DNA of 64,000 nt from Agrobacterium rosae (GTDB lineage Bacteria; Pseudomonadota; Alphaproteobacteria; Rhizobiales; Rhizobiaceae). This document shows, piece after piece, positions 10,455 to 18,459 of the stretch. How positions within the stretch are numbered: position 1 is the first letter of the stretch; the number at the start of each line of letters is the position of its first letter. Under the pieces are notes generated by a model. That model made no database searches and had not been told where the DNA came from. It saw nothing but the letters and a program-made list of their open reading frames with translations. The translations under genes were made by a program, and so were the position numbers. The DNA is taken from the NCBI RefSeq assembly GCF_002915175.1, contig NZ_NXEJ01000009.1:277969-341968 (forward strand). Reading direction: 5' to 3'.

Positions 10455-11840
10455 GTGCAGCAAGAAGTGATTCCCAAGCCGCGAGGTGTGGCTCAAGAAT
10501 CCGAGTTCGGTCCTTGGCTTGCAAAGGCGTCCATTCTGGTTGTGGATGACGAGCCGGGAATCCGCAATTTTCTCATGCGCACGCTGGAGCCGCGTTGCAA
10601 ATTCGTGGATGAGGCAGCCGATACCACCGAGGCGAGCCGCAAGCTGGATGAGCGGCATTTCGATATCGTCATCCTTGACAACATTATGCCGAAGAAGACC
10701 GGACTGGAGTGGCTGACCGAACAGCGCGCCATTGGGCTTTATGCGGAAGCCATTCTGATGACGGCCTATGCCGATCTCGAAACCGCCATTCTGGCAATCC
10801 GGGCCGGTGCTGCCGATTTCTTGCTGAAACCGTTTCGCTCCAACCAGCTTCTCAATGCGATTTCCCGTTCGCTGGACCGAATCCAGTTGCAGCGCGAAAA
10901 CTTTGCACTGAAATACGAACTGAAGGCTGCGTCCGATCATCTTTTCCTGCGTGACCGCTTGGTGGGCAGTTCCGCCACCATCCAGCAGACACGGGAGATG
11001 ATCAGCCGCGTTGCCCCGCTTCCCACATCCGTTTTGCTGACCGGCGAATCTGGCACCGGCAAGGAAGTGCTGGCCCGCTCTATCCATGAATTGTCCGACC
11101 GCGCTGGCAAGCCATTCGTCCCCATCAACTGCGCAGCCATTCCCTCCGATATGCTGGAAACCGAGTTGTTCGGCCATGTGAAGGGCGCGTTTACAGGCGC
11201 GGACAATCGGCGCGAGGGGCTTTTCATGCACGCGCAGGGCGGCACATTGTTTCTGGATGAAATCGGTGAAATGCCGATGGCGTTGCAGAGCAAGCTTCTG
11301 CGGGTAATCGAAGACCGGAAGGTACGGCCGGTTGGGGCGGAGCGCGAAGTGCCGGTGGATATCAGGCTCGTTTTCGCCACCAATGCGGATCTGGCGAGCG
11401 ACGTCGAGAAGGGGCGTTTCAGGGCCGATCTTTATTATCGCATCAATGTCATGCAGATTTATCTCGCACCGCTGCGAGACCGCGAGCGGGATGTGGTGGA
11501 ACTGGCCGATCTGTTCATGCACAAGCTTTCGCAGCAACTCGGGATGCCGCCGGTCCAAATCGACAATGCTGCAAGGTCCATGATGCTGGCTTATCATTGG
11601 CCGGGCAACGTGCGTGAGTTGCGCAATCTGATCGAGCGCAGTCTTATCCTTGGTCGTTTCCCCAACGATTTGCGCGGTGGTTCTCCAGCGCCTGTTGCCA
11701 GTGGCACGCTTGATGATGTCGAGCGGCGGCATATTCTAGCGGTGCTGGAGGAGTTGGGCGGCAACAGGGATGAGGCATCGCGTCGTTTGGGCGTTTCCCG
11801 CAAGACGATAGATCGCAAGCTGTCATCCTGGCATGGCTGA
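10455..11840 (+). CDS. NtrC-family sigma-54-dependent response regulator
   Basis: A 461-residue protein with three domains: receiver (about 25-140, phospho-acceptor D75 in IVILDNIMP, K125), AAA+ (Walker A GESGTGKE at 197-204, GAFTGA loop 244-249, Walker B FLDEIG at 266-271), and a C-terminal Fis-type helix-turn-helix (about 425-461, ASRRLGVSRKTIDRKL). An intact GAFTGA means it can engage sigma-54 RNA polymerase. The start is GTG 10455 behind a strong AGGAGAG. It overlaps the kinase gene by 8 bp. The likely target is the OFA transporter gene downstream, which has a -24/-12 promoter and tandem palindromes. DctD/AauR-like relatives exist; the signal is unknown. Confidence 0.92.
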   Translation: MQQEVIPKPRGVAQESEFGPWLAKASILVVDDEPGIRNFLMRTLEPRCKFVDEAADTTEASRKLDERHFDIVILDNIMPKKTGLEWLTEQRAIGLYAEAILMTAYADLETAILAIRAGAADFLLKPFRSNQLLNAISRSLDRIQLQRENFALKYELKAASDHLFLRDRLVGSSATIQQTREMISRVAPLPTSVLLTGESGTGKEVLARSIHELSDRAGKPFVPINCAAIPSDMLETELFGHVKGAFTGADNRREGLFMHAQGGTLFLDEIGEMPMALQSKLLRVIEDRKVRPVGAEREVPVDIRLVFATNADLASDVEKGRFRADLYYRINVMQIYLAPLRDRERDVVELADLFMHKLSQQLGMPPVQIDNAARSMMLAYHWPGNVRELRNLIERSLILGRFPNDLRGGSPAPVASGTLDDVERRHILAVLEELGGNRDEASRRLGVSRKTIDRKLSSWHG

Positions 11841-13842
11841 CGACGTCCCGCTCCCAAAAACTGTGAAGTCATCGCGATCAGTTCGTGTTCGCCTGCTTGC
11901 CATTGCGCTTTTGCCGATGCTGGTCGTGTTGCCGCTGCTGCTCGGCGTAACGATGACGCGGTGGAGCTCCAAGTTCGATGCGTTGCTGATTTCCAAAGTG
12001 AATGGTGATCTGACCATTGCGCACCAATATCTCGCGACAATTCTGGAGAACACCGGCGAGCGTCTGGATGCCATCGCCAATTCAGCACGGCTTCACGACA
12101 TATTGGTGCAGCAGCAGTCGCTGCCGCTTGCCGAATATCTGGAAACGAGCCGGGGCAGGCTGGGCCTCGATTTTCTGTTCGTCATCGACAGGAATGGTGC
12201 TGTCACGGCCAGCGCCGGTTCGCAGGTGGCAAAGGTGCGCACGGATTGGCCGGTTCGTGCCAAGGCGCTTGGCGGCAGTCCTTCCTTTGCGATGGATGTA
12301 TTTTCGCAAAATGAACTGCGCGATATCTCACCCGATCTGGGTGACCGCGCAACGTTGGAGCTGGTGCCTGCATCAGCGGAAAAACAGTTCGAGACGCGCG
12401 GCATGGTGATCCACGCCGCAAGCCCGGTGATGCTGCCCGGTGGAGAGGTGGCGGCGCTGGTGGGCGGCAAGCTCTTGAACCAGAATCTCGATTTCATCGA
12501 TACGATCAACGATCTGGTCTACCGCGAGGCAAGTCTTCCCGACGGTAGTCAGGGAACGGCGACGCTGTTTCTAGACGATGTGCGCATCAGCACCAATGTG
12601 CGCCTGTTCGAAAACCGCCGTGCGCTGGGAACGCGGGTGTCTGATGCAGTGCGATCGACCGTGCTGGATAACGGGCGGGTCTGGCTCGACAGCGCTTATG
12701 TCGTCAATGACTGGTATATCTCGGCCTATGAACCGCTGACCGACAGCTATGGCAAGCGGATTGGCATGCTTTATGTCGGCTTTCTCGAAGCGCCATTCGC
12801 ACGCGCCAAATATGAGACGCTGGGCTCCGTTATCGCCGCCTTTTTGGGGATCACGATCCTCAGCATTCCGGTTTTTCTGCGCTGGGCGCGTGGCATCTTC
12901 AAGCCGCTGGAGCGCATGACCCAGACCATTGCCAGTGTGGAGGAGGGGGATATGGGTGCCAGAACCGGCCTGCCACCCATGAATGATGAAATCGGGCGCG
13001 TGGCTGTGCATCTCGATGGTCTTCTGGCACGGCTTCAGCAGCGCGAGGGTGAGTTGCGGGCCTGGAATGAAGAGTTGAACGTGCGCGTGGAAGAGCGGAC
13101 ACAGGAATTGCAGCTCGCCAACCTGCAAATCGAAGCGACGACGAAGCAGCTCGTCATGTCCGAGAAGCTTGCAACCATCGGTGAAATCACCGCAGGCGTT
13201 GCGCATGAGATCAACAACCCGATCGCCGTCATACAGGGCAATCTGGAGGTGGCACGAGCCGTGCTGGGACAGCAGGCGGATGCTGCGACAACGGAATTCA
13301 ACCTGATCGACGAGCAGGTGGACCGTATCAGCCGGATCGTGGGCAAGCTTTTGCAGTTTGCAAGGCCGGAGGAATTCGCCGGTTATGTGGAACGACAAAA
13401 CCCTGCAGATGTGATTTCCGATTGCATGCCGCTCGTCAAACATGTGTTGAGCCGGGCGGGCATCGATGTGGTGCGTGATGACCGCGCTGACGGGCAGGTC
13501 ATGATGAACCGCACGGAGCTTCAGCAGGTGCTTGTCAATCTCATCGTCAACGCCGCACATGCCATGCCGCAAGGCGGCACGCTTGCTCTGCGCAGCCATG
13601 ATGCTGAAAGACATGGCTCTCAGGGCGTTTCGATCATTGTGGCTGATACCGGTATTGGCATGAGCGCGGATGTGGTCGAGCGTATTTTCGATCCGTTTTT
13701 TACCACGAAGCGTCAGGAGGGGACCGGGCTTGGTCTCTCCGTCAGCCAGATGCTGATCGTGCGCCAGGGTGGTGACATCACCGTCGAAAGCACCGTCGGC
13801 CATGGCACGACATTTACGATCTGGCTGCCGCAAACTGTCTGA
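11833..13842 (+). CDS. Membrane sensor histidine kinase with Cache-like periplasmic domain
   Basis: A 669-residue partner of the preceding regulator. TM1 spans about 20-41, a large periplasmic region 42-328 looks like a double Cache sensor (FLDDVRIST, DWYISAYEPL, GMLYVG), and TM2 spans about 329-350. HAMP and a coiled coil follow, then HisKA with H458 in GVAHEINNP and an HATPase domain (N-box NLIVNAAHAM, G2 box GTGLGLS). Cache domains typically bind small organic acids or amino acids. With the OFA transporter next door, a monocarboxylate such as formate, oxalate or pyruvate is a reasonable but untested ligand. The ATG lies inside the end of the regulator gene, so translation is probably coupled. 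Confidence 0.9.
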   Translation: MADDVPLPKTVKSSRSVRVRLLAIALLPMLVVLPLLLGVTMTRWSSKFDALLISKVNGDLTIAHQYLATILENTGERLDAIANSARLHDILVQQQSLPLAEYLETSRGRLGLDFLFVIDRNGAVTASAGSQVAKVRTDWPVRAKALGGSPSFAMDVFSQNELRDISPDLGDRATLELVPASAEKQFETRGMVIHAASPVMLPGGEVAALVGGKLLNQNLDFIDTINDLVYREASLPDGSQGTATLFLDDVRISTNVRLFENRRALGTRVSDAVRSTVLDNGRVWLDSAYVVNDWYISAYEPLTDSYGKRIGMLYVGFLEAPFARAKYETLGSVIAAFLGITILSIPVFLRWARGIFKPLERMTQTIASVEEGDMGARTGLPPMNDEIGRVAVHLDGLLARLQQREGELRAWNEELNVRVEERTQELQLANLQIEATTKQLVMSEKLATIGEITAGVAHEINNPIAVIQGNLEVARAVLGQQADAATTEFNLIDEQVDRISRIVGKLLQFARPEEFAGYVERQNPADVISDCMPLVKHVLSRAGIDVVRDDRADGQVMMNRTELQQVLVNLIVNAAHAMPQGGTLALRSHDAERHGSQGVSIIVADTGIGMSADVVERIFDPFFTTKRQEGTGLGLSVSQMLIVRQGGDITVESTVGHGTTFTIWLPQTV

Positions 13843-13879
13843 TCTTCGTCGTTCTCAGTATTCAAAATCATGTAGGCTG

Positions 13880-13912
13880 GACATTTTGTCGCGGCGGGTG
13901 GGACATTTTGTC
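13880..13912 (+). promoter_or_regulatory. Tandem palindromic operators for the sigma-54 activator
   Basis: Two identical 11-bp elements, GACATTTTGTC (GACA-TTT-TGTC inverted repeat), at 13880-13890 and 13902-13912. Flanks are also similar (GG before, CGG after). Spacing is 22 bp, two DNA turns, so two dimers would bind the same face. They sit about 85 and 107 bp upstream of the predicted transcription start, the normal enhancer position for NtrC-type activators. Confidence 0.8.
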
Positions 13913-13965
13913 TCGGTGTTCAACTCGGCGCACCCTATCGTTTTGATAAATAACAATTTTCATTC

Positions 13966-13981
13966 TGGCACATGAATTGCT
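13966..13981 (+). promoter_or_regulatory. Sigma-54 (RpoN) -24/-12 promoter of the OFA transporter
   Basis: TGGCACATGAATTGCT matches the RpoN consensus TGGCAC-N5-TTGCW exactly. The invariant GG (13967-13968) and GC (13979-13980) are separated by 10 bp as required. Transcription should start near 13992, giving a leader of roughly 190 nt before the transporter ATG. Confidence 0.92.
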
Positions 13982-14048
13982 GAGCAGTGGTTGCATCACA
14001 AAGGCTGCTGAAAACAAGCGTTCCCGTCAGAGGTGACCGGTTTCGGCA

Positions 14049-14118
14049 AAGCCCGTGGGGCTTGGGACATTGTTTCGGAAGAGTGGGGCGCGCCTTGCCC
14101 GATTATGGCAGGGCGCGC
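14049..14118 (+). other. Structured 5' leader of the OFA transporter mRNA
   Basis: Two inverted repeats fall in the leader. AAGCCC-GTG-GGGCTT lies at 14049-14063. GCGCGCCTTGCC at 14088-14099 pairs with GGCAGGGCGCGC at 14107-14118 across a 7-base loop (12 pairs, one G-U). No T-run follows, so this is not an obvious terminator. It could be a stability or translation-control element. No coding frame here has a credible start and ribosome-binding site. Confidence 0.5.
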
Positions 14119-14184
14119 GAGCAGGGCCGGAACATAAACAACAATCGAAATTCATCGCTTTGCGGTGAATGGAGGGACATCACA

Positions 14185-15840
14185 ATGACTGCTACGAACG
14201 AAGCATTCGCGCCGGGGGCGACGGGTGCTGGTCTTCTGGACCGTGAAAGAATTATCGCAAAGCCGGGCTTCAACCGTTGGCTGGTGCCACCGGCTGCGCT
14301 CTGCATCCATCTTTGCATCGGCATGGCTTACGGCTTTTCCGTTTTCTGGCTGCCGTTGACCAAGGCCATCGGCATCACCTCTTCCGTCGCCTGTGCCGAT
14401 TTGACATTGGGCTCGGCCCTGTTCACGACGACCTGCGACTGGCGCGTCAGTGACCTTGGCTGGATCTACACGCTGTTCTTCGTTCTGCTTGGCTGCTCCG
14501 CTGCCATCTGGGGCGGCTGGCTGGAACGTGCCGGTCCGCGCAAGGCTGGTTTCGTATCCGCCATCTGCTGGTGCGGCGGCATGGCCGTTGCGGCTGTCGG
14601 CATCATGACCCACCAGCTGTGGCTGATGTGGTTCGGTGCTGGCGTCATCGGTGGTATCGGCCTTGGACTTGGCTATATTTCGCCGGTTTCGACGCTGATC
14701 AAGTGGTTCCCCGACCGTCGCGGCATGGCGACCGGCATGGCAATCATGGGCTTTGGCGGTGGTGCGATGATCGGCGCGCCTTTGGCCGATACCCTGATGC
14801 GCCATTTCCGCACCGATGTTTCCATCGGCGTCTGGGAAACCTTCCTCGTCATGGCGGCAATCTATTTCGTCTTCATGATGGCGGGTGCATTTGGCTACCG
14901 CATTCCGCCAGCAGGCTGGAAGCCTGAAGGCTGGACCGCTCCGGCTGCCAAGAACTCCATGATCACGACGCGCCACGTTCACCTGAAAAACGCGCATAAG
15001 ACCAAGCAGTTCTGGATGATCTGGCTGGTTCTGTGCCTGAACGTATCTGCTGGTATCGGTGTTCTCGGCATGGCGTCGCCAATGCTGCAGGAAATCTTTG
15101 CCGGTTCGCTCTTGGGTCTGCCGGACGTGAAGTTCTCGGATCTGACGACGGAACAGCTGGCCTCCATCGCCGCCATTGCTGCTGGTTTCACCGGTCTGCT
15201 GTCGGTCTTCAACATCGGTGGCCGCTTCTTCTGGGCGTCGCTGTCCGACCGTATTGGCCGCAAGGCAACCTACTTCACCTTCTTTGCTCTTGGCATCGTG
15301 CTATACGCATCGGCTCCATGGGCTGCCGGTATCGGTAGCAAGGCGCTGTTTGTCGGTATGCTCTGCATCATCGTTTCGATGTATGGCGGTGGCTTTGCCA
15401 CGGTGCCTGCCTATCTGGCGGATATTTTCGGCACGCAATTCGTGGGCGCGATCCACGGTCGCTTGCTCACAGCTTGGGCAACGGCTGGCATCATCGGTCC
15501 TGTCGTCGTGAACTACATTCGCGAAGCGCAGATCGCAGCGGGCATTCCACGCGCGCAGGTCTATGACTTCACCATGTATATTCTCGCGGGCATGCTGGCG
15601 TTGGGTTTGATCGCCAACCTCATGGTCAAGCCGCTGGCAGACAAGTGGTACATGTCGGACGAAGAGGTCGCTTCGCTTCAGGCCAAAACCAAGTCGACAG
15701 ACACCGGTCCTTCCGGTTCCTTCGGCATCGGCAAGGGTGGCTTCGATGCCAAGGCGCTGATCGCCTGGGCCATCGTCGGCATTCCCATCGCCTGGGGTAT
15801 CTGGATCACGTTGCAGAAGACTTTCGTTCTGTTCACCTGA
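14185..15840 (+). CDS. OFA-family MFS transporter (oxalate/formate antiporter family)
   Basis: A 551-residue major facilitator protein with 12 predicted membrane segments. The start ATG 14185 follows a clear GGAGGGA; in-frame sequence upstream is leader. Visible MFS features are the loop 2-3 like WGGWLERAGPRKAGF and the loop 8-9 like SDRIGRKATYF. The first external loop carries two cysteines in an insert (ACADLTLG, TTTCDWRVSD), common to a subset of this family. OFA proteins move oxalate, formate or other monocarboxylates; the actual substrate is not visible. Expression probably depends on RpoN and the two-component system directly upstream. A terminator follows. Confidence 0.88.
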   Translation: MTATNEAFAPGATGAGLLDRERIIAKPGFNRWLVPPAALCIHLCIGMAYGFSVFWLPLTKAIGITSSVACADLTLGSALFTTTCDWRVSDLGWIYTLFFVLLGCSAAIWGGWLERAGPRKAGFVSAICWCGGMAVAAVGIMTHQLWLMWFGAGVIGGIGLGLGYISPVSTLIKWFPDRRGMATGMAIMGFGGGAMIGAPLADTLMRHFRTDVSIGVWETFLVMAAIYFVFMMAGAFGYRIPPAGWKPEGWTAPAAKNSMITTRHVHLKNAHKTKQFWMIWLVLCLNVSAGIGVLGMASPMLQEIFAGSLLGLPDVKFSDLTTEQLASIAAIAAGFTGLLSVFNIGGRFFWASLSDRIGRKATYFTFFALGIVLYASAPWAAGIGSKALFVGMLCIIVSMYGGGFATVPAYLADIFGTQFVGAIHGRLLTAWATAGIIGPVVVNYIREAQIAAGIPRAQVYDFTMYILAGMLALGLIANLMVKPLADKWYMSDEEVASLQAKTKSTDTGPSGSFGIGKGGFDAKALIAWAIVGIPIAWGIWITLQKTFVLFT

Positions 15841-15857
15841 TCATCTCATCTCAACAG

Positions 15858-15886
15858 AAAAGGCGGCTCTCGGGCCGCCTTTTTTA
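15858..15886 (+). terminator. Rho-independent terminator after the OFA transporter
   Basis: Stem AAAAGGCGGC, loop TCTCGG, stem GCCGCC, followed by a run of seven T. It lies between the transporter and the convergent chemoreceptor gene and may serve both strands. Confidence 0.88.
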
Positions 15887-15912
15887 TTTTCAAAGTCTCT
15901 ACGCTATTACCT

Positions 15913-17619
15913 TCAGGCAGATAGCCGTTTCGAAACAGGTTGTGCGTCATAGCTGGCGGAGGCGCCTGCCGTGGTCGGGTTGCCAACGTTGAACTGCGTC
16001 AGCAACTCTCGCAGGCTTTCCGCCTCGCGCGCCAGTCCGTGGCTTGCTGCGGTGGTTTCCTCCACCATCGCGGCGTTTTTCTGGGTGGCTTGGTCCATCA
16101 GGTTCACGGCATTGTTGATTTCAGCCAGACCGGTCGCCTGCTCCTTGGATGCTCTGACGATAGTCGAGACGTTGACATCGATTTGGCTGACCTGCAACGC
16201 AATCTGCTTGAGGGCATCACCCGTCTGACCAACGAGATCGACGCCATTGGCGACATGCTGGCGAGACGTATTGATAAGTTCCTTGATCGCCTTGGCAGCG
16301 CTTGCAGAACGTTGCGCAAGTTCACGGACTTCCTGGGCAACAACGGCAAAACCTTTGCCAGCTTCACCGGCACGTGCAGCCTCCACACCAGCATTCAGGG
16401 CCAGAAGATTGGTCTGAAACGCGATGTCATCGATGACGCCGATGATATTGGTGATTTCGCCAGAAGACTGGGAAATCTTATCCATCGCTCCAATAGCCCG
16501 GTGGACGATGTCGCCGGAGCGCTCCGCACTTTCCTTGGTGGAGCCGACCAGTTTTCCTGCTTCGTCCGCGCCTTTGCTGGAATCCTTCACCGTCGTGGTG
16601 ATTTCCTCCAGGGCGGCGGCGCTTTCTTCCAAAGATGCGGCCTGCTGTTCGGTACGGCGCGCCAGCTGGTCTGCCGCCACGCGGATTTCGGCAGAGCCCG
16701 AGGCAATGGTGGCAGCGTTTTGTGCCACCGTTTGCATGGTCGAGCGCAGTTTTTCGATCACCTCGTTGAAGTCGCCACGCAGCTTCTCCATGCTCGGGAC
16801 GAAGGGTTTATCGAGACGCTGGCGAAGCTCTCCTTCCGCCAGAAGGCGCAATGCATCGCCCAGAGTTGAAATAGCGCTCATGCGAGGCGTCACATCCGTC
16901 GCGAATTTGACGACTTTGACGACCTCTCCCTTGTCGTTCAAGATGGGGTTGTATGCGGCCTGGATCCAGACTTCCTTGCCGTTCTTGCCGAAACGCACGA
17001 ACTCATCGGAAATAAACTCGCCTGCTGCCAGTCGTTTCCAGAAGTTTGCGTATTCGCTGGAGGCCGCATAAGCAGGCTCGCAGAAGATGCGGTGATGCTT
17101 ACCGGCTATCTCCGTCAGTGCGTAGTTCAACGTGGCGCAGAAATTGTCGTTGGCGGTGATGATTTCGCCCGTTGGCAGAAATTCGATGACGGCCTGCGAG
17201 CGCGAGATCGCTTCCAGCTTGCCGCTATCTTCCTTTGCCTTCAATTTTTTCGCAGTGATGTCGGTCGCGATTTTTACGACTTTGTAGGGCTGACCGCTGC
17301 GATAGACAGGATTGTAGGATGCTTCGATCCATATCTCGGTGCCGTCCTTGCGGATGCGTTTATAGTCCTGTGCGTCAAATTTCCCGCTCGCCAGGCTTTT
17401 CCAAAACTCGGCATAGGCTTGGGTGCCCACATAGTCTCTATCACAGAAGATGCGGTGGTGCTTGCCAACGATCTCTTCCAACTTGTAACCAAGTGCCTTA
17501 CAAAAGTTCTCGTTTGCGTTGAGAATATTTCCTTTCAGATCGAACTCGATCATGGCCTGAGAGGCTGAAAAGGCCTCAAGGACGTGTCTGTTGTCCGCAT
17601 TTTTTCCCAGCCAAAGCAT
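15913..17619 (-). CDS. Soluble PAS-PAS methyl-accepting chemotaxis protein
   Basis: A 568-residue receptor without membrane segments, so cytoplasmic. Two PAS domains (about residues 18-125 and 140-245; each with a KHHRIFC-like motif and a WIxAxYNP strand) precede a short linker and the MCP signaling domain, whose hairpin tip [18 protein letters not shown] is near-invariant. It ends in a flexible tail without a CheR-binding pentapeptide. PAS receptors of this type sense redox state, oxygen or energy through FAD or heme; the ligand is unknown here. The start ATG 17619 has GGAG upstream. It is a close paralogue of the receptor at 18459-20237. Confidence 0.9.
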   Translation of the reverse strand: MLWLGKNADNRHVLEAFSASQAMIEFDLKGNILNANENFCKALGYKLEEIVGKHHRIFCDRDYVGTQAYAEFWKSLASGKFDAQDYKRIRKDGTEIWIEASYNPVYRSGQPYKVVKIATDITAKKLKAKEDSGKLEAISRSQAVIEFLPTGEIITANDNFCATLNYALTEIAGKHHRIFCEPAYAASSEYANFWKRLAAGEFISDEFVRFGKNGKEVWIQAAYNPILNDKGEVVKVVKFATDVTPRMSAISTLGDALRLLAEGELRQRLDKPFVPSMEKLRGDFNEVIEKLRSTMQTVAQNAATIASGSAEIRVAADQLARRTEQQAASLEESAAALEEITTTVKDSSKGADEAGKLVGSTKESAERSGDIVHRAIGAMDKISQSSGEITNIIGVIDDIAFQTNLLALNAGVEAARAGEAGKGFAVVAQEVRELAQRSASAAKAIKELINTSRQHVANGVDLVGQTGDALKQIALQVSQIDVNVSTIVRASKEQATGLAEINNAVNLMDQATQKNAAMVEETTAASHGLAREAESLRELLTQFNVGNPTTAGASASYDAQPVSKRLSA

Positions 17620-17911
17620 ATTGTCTCCAAGTGAGCTGAAAAAAGCCGCGGCTGTACATTGCTACGTCGCGCGCGTTTTCGATTGAGGTTTAGGTTGCAT
17701 TTATAAGTTCGTTCTTTAATTGCATTAGAGCTTATTAATATTAATACAAAGTTGATGACAACTATCGCCGAAGTTTATTTTTCGCGTTCGCAAGACTAAT
17801 TTTGGGCTGGATTTTAACGATGTCGGATAATTGTTTATTTCTGCGTTGTATCCCGCAGATGGAGACATGTTTCATGAAGTCCGCAGATTTTTTGTCGTTG
17901 CGCGCAAATGC
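17620..17911. other. AT-rich gene-free region upstream of the first chemoreceptor
   Basis: No supported gene on either strand. It is clearly richer in A and T than its surroundings and must hold the promoter of the minus-strand receptor gene that begins at 17619. I could not assign -35/-10 boxes or a flagellar sigma-factor motif with confidence. Confidence 0.5.
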
Positions 17912-17947
17912 AAAAAACGCTGTCCGGCATCTGCCCAACAGCGTTTT
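17912..17947 (-). terminator. Rho-independent terminator after cheW
   Basis: On the minus strand: AAAACGCTGT, a 14-base loop, ACAGCGTTTT, then further T. It ends the receptor-cheW transcription unit 35 bp beyond the cheW stop codon. Confidence 0.85.
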
Positions 17948-17982
17948 AAAGTCTCTCAATAAAAAAGTGATCGGCGCAGCGC

Positions 17983-18459
17983 TTAAGCGGCGATGTCCTC
18001 TAGGTCGGCACCCTTGAACATCTTGGCAAGGTTCAGGAAGCAGATCATGCCGTGTTCGTTGGCAATGATACCTTCCGAGAACGACTTGTCGAAGGAGGCG
18101 GAGACTTCCGGAACGGGCTGTACCTGGCTTGCTGGGATCGTCAGAATGTCCGAAACGCGGTCAACAAGCATGCCGATGACCATGTTGTGAACTTCAGCGA
18201 CGACGATGGCGCTACGCTCGTTGGCAACGGTGCTCTTCATGCCAAGCTTGTAAGCGAGGTCGATGATCGGAATGACCGATCCGCGAAGGTTCATAACGCC
18301 GATCACGTCTTTTGGCGCGTGTGGCAATGGTGTGGACGGAGCCCAGCCGCGAATTTCACGGATCGTGGTCGTTTTGACGCAGAACTCCTGATCGTGGAGA
18401 CGAAACGCGATGATTTCGAGGGTATCGCCACCAAAGTTCGTAGAATTAATCGTAACCAT
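17983..18459 (-). CDS. cheW: Chemotaxis coupling protein CheW
   Basis: A 158-residue SH3-like adaptor linking receptors to the CheA kinase. Typical CheW features are EIIAFRLHDQEFCV at the start, VIGVMNLRGSVIPIIDL in the middle and GMLVDRVSDIL later. The ATG at 18459 overlaps the stop codon of the upstream receptor (TGATG), indicating translational coupling. An in-frame TTG at 18474 is a less likely start. It lies outside a main che operon, so it may be dedicated to the two PAS receptors that flank it. Confidence 0.93.
   Translation of the reverse strand: MVTINSTNFGGDTLEIIAFRLHDQEFCVKTTTIREIRGWAPSTPLPHAPKDVIGVMNLRGSVIPIIDLAYKLGMKSTVANERSAIVVAEVHNMVIGMLVDRVSDILTIPASQVQPVPEVSASFDKSFSEGIIANEHGMICFLNLAKMFKGADLEDIAA

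Noticed and set aside
10332..11732. 466-codon open frame antisense to the response regulator gene
   Set aside because: It mirrors a high-GC coding gene with clear NtrC-family domains, has no ribosome-binding site and no recognisable protein features.
12571..13833. 420-codon open frame antisense to the sensor kinase gene
   Set aside because: Explained as a shadow of the kinase coding sequence; the residues form no known domain.
13987..14184. In-frame upstream extension of the OFA transporter
   Set aside because: It begins at the sigma-54 transcription start, lacks a ribosome-binding site, and would run through the leader hairpins; ATG 14185 has GGAGGGA.
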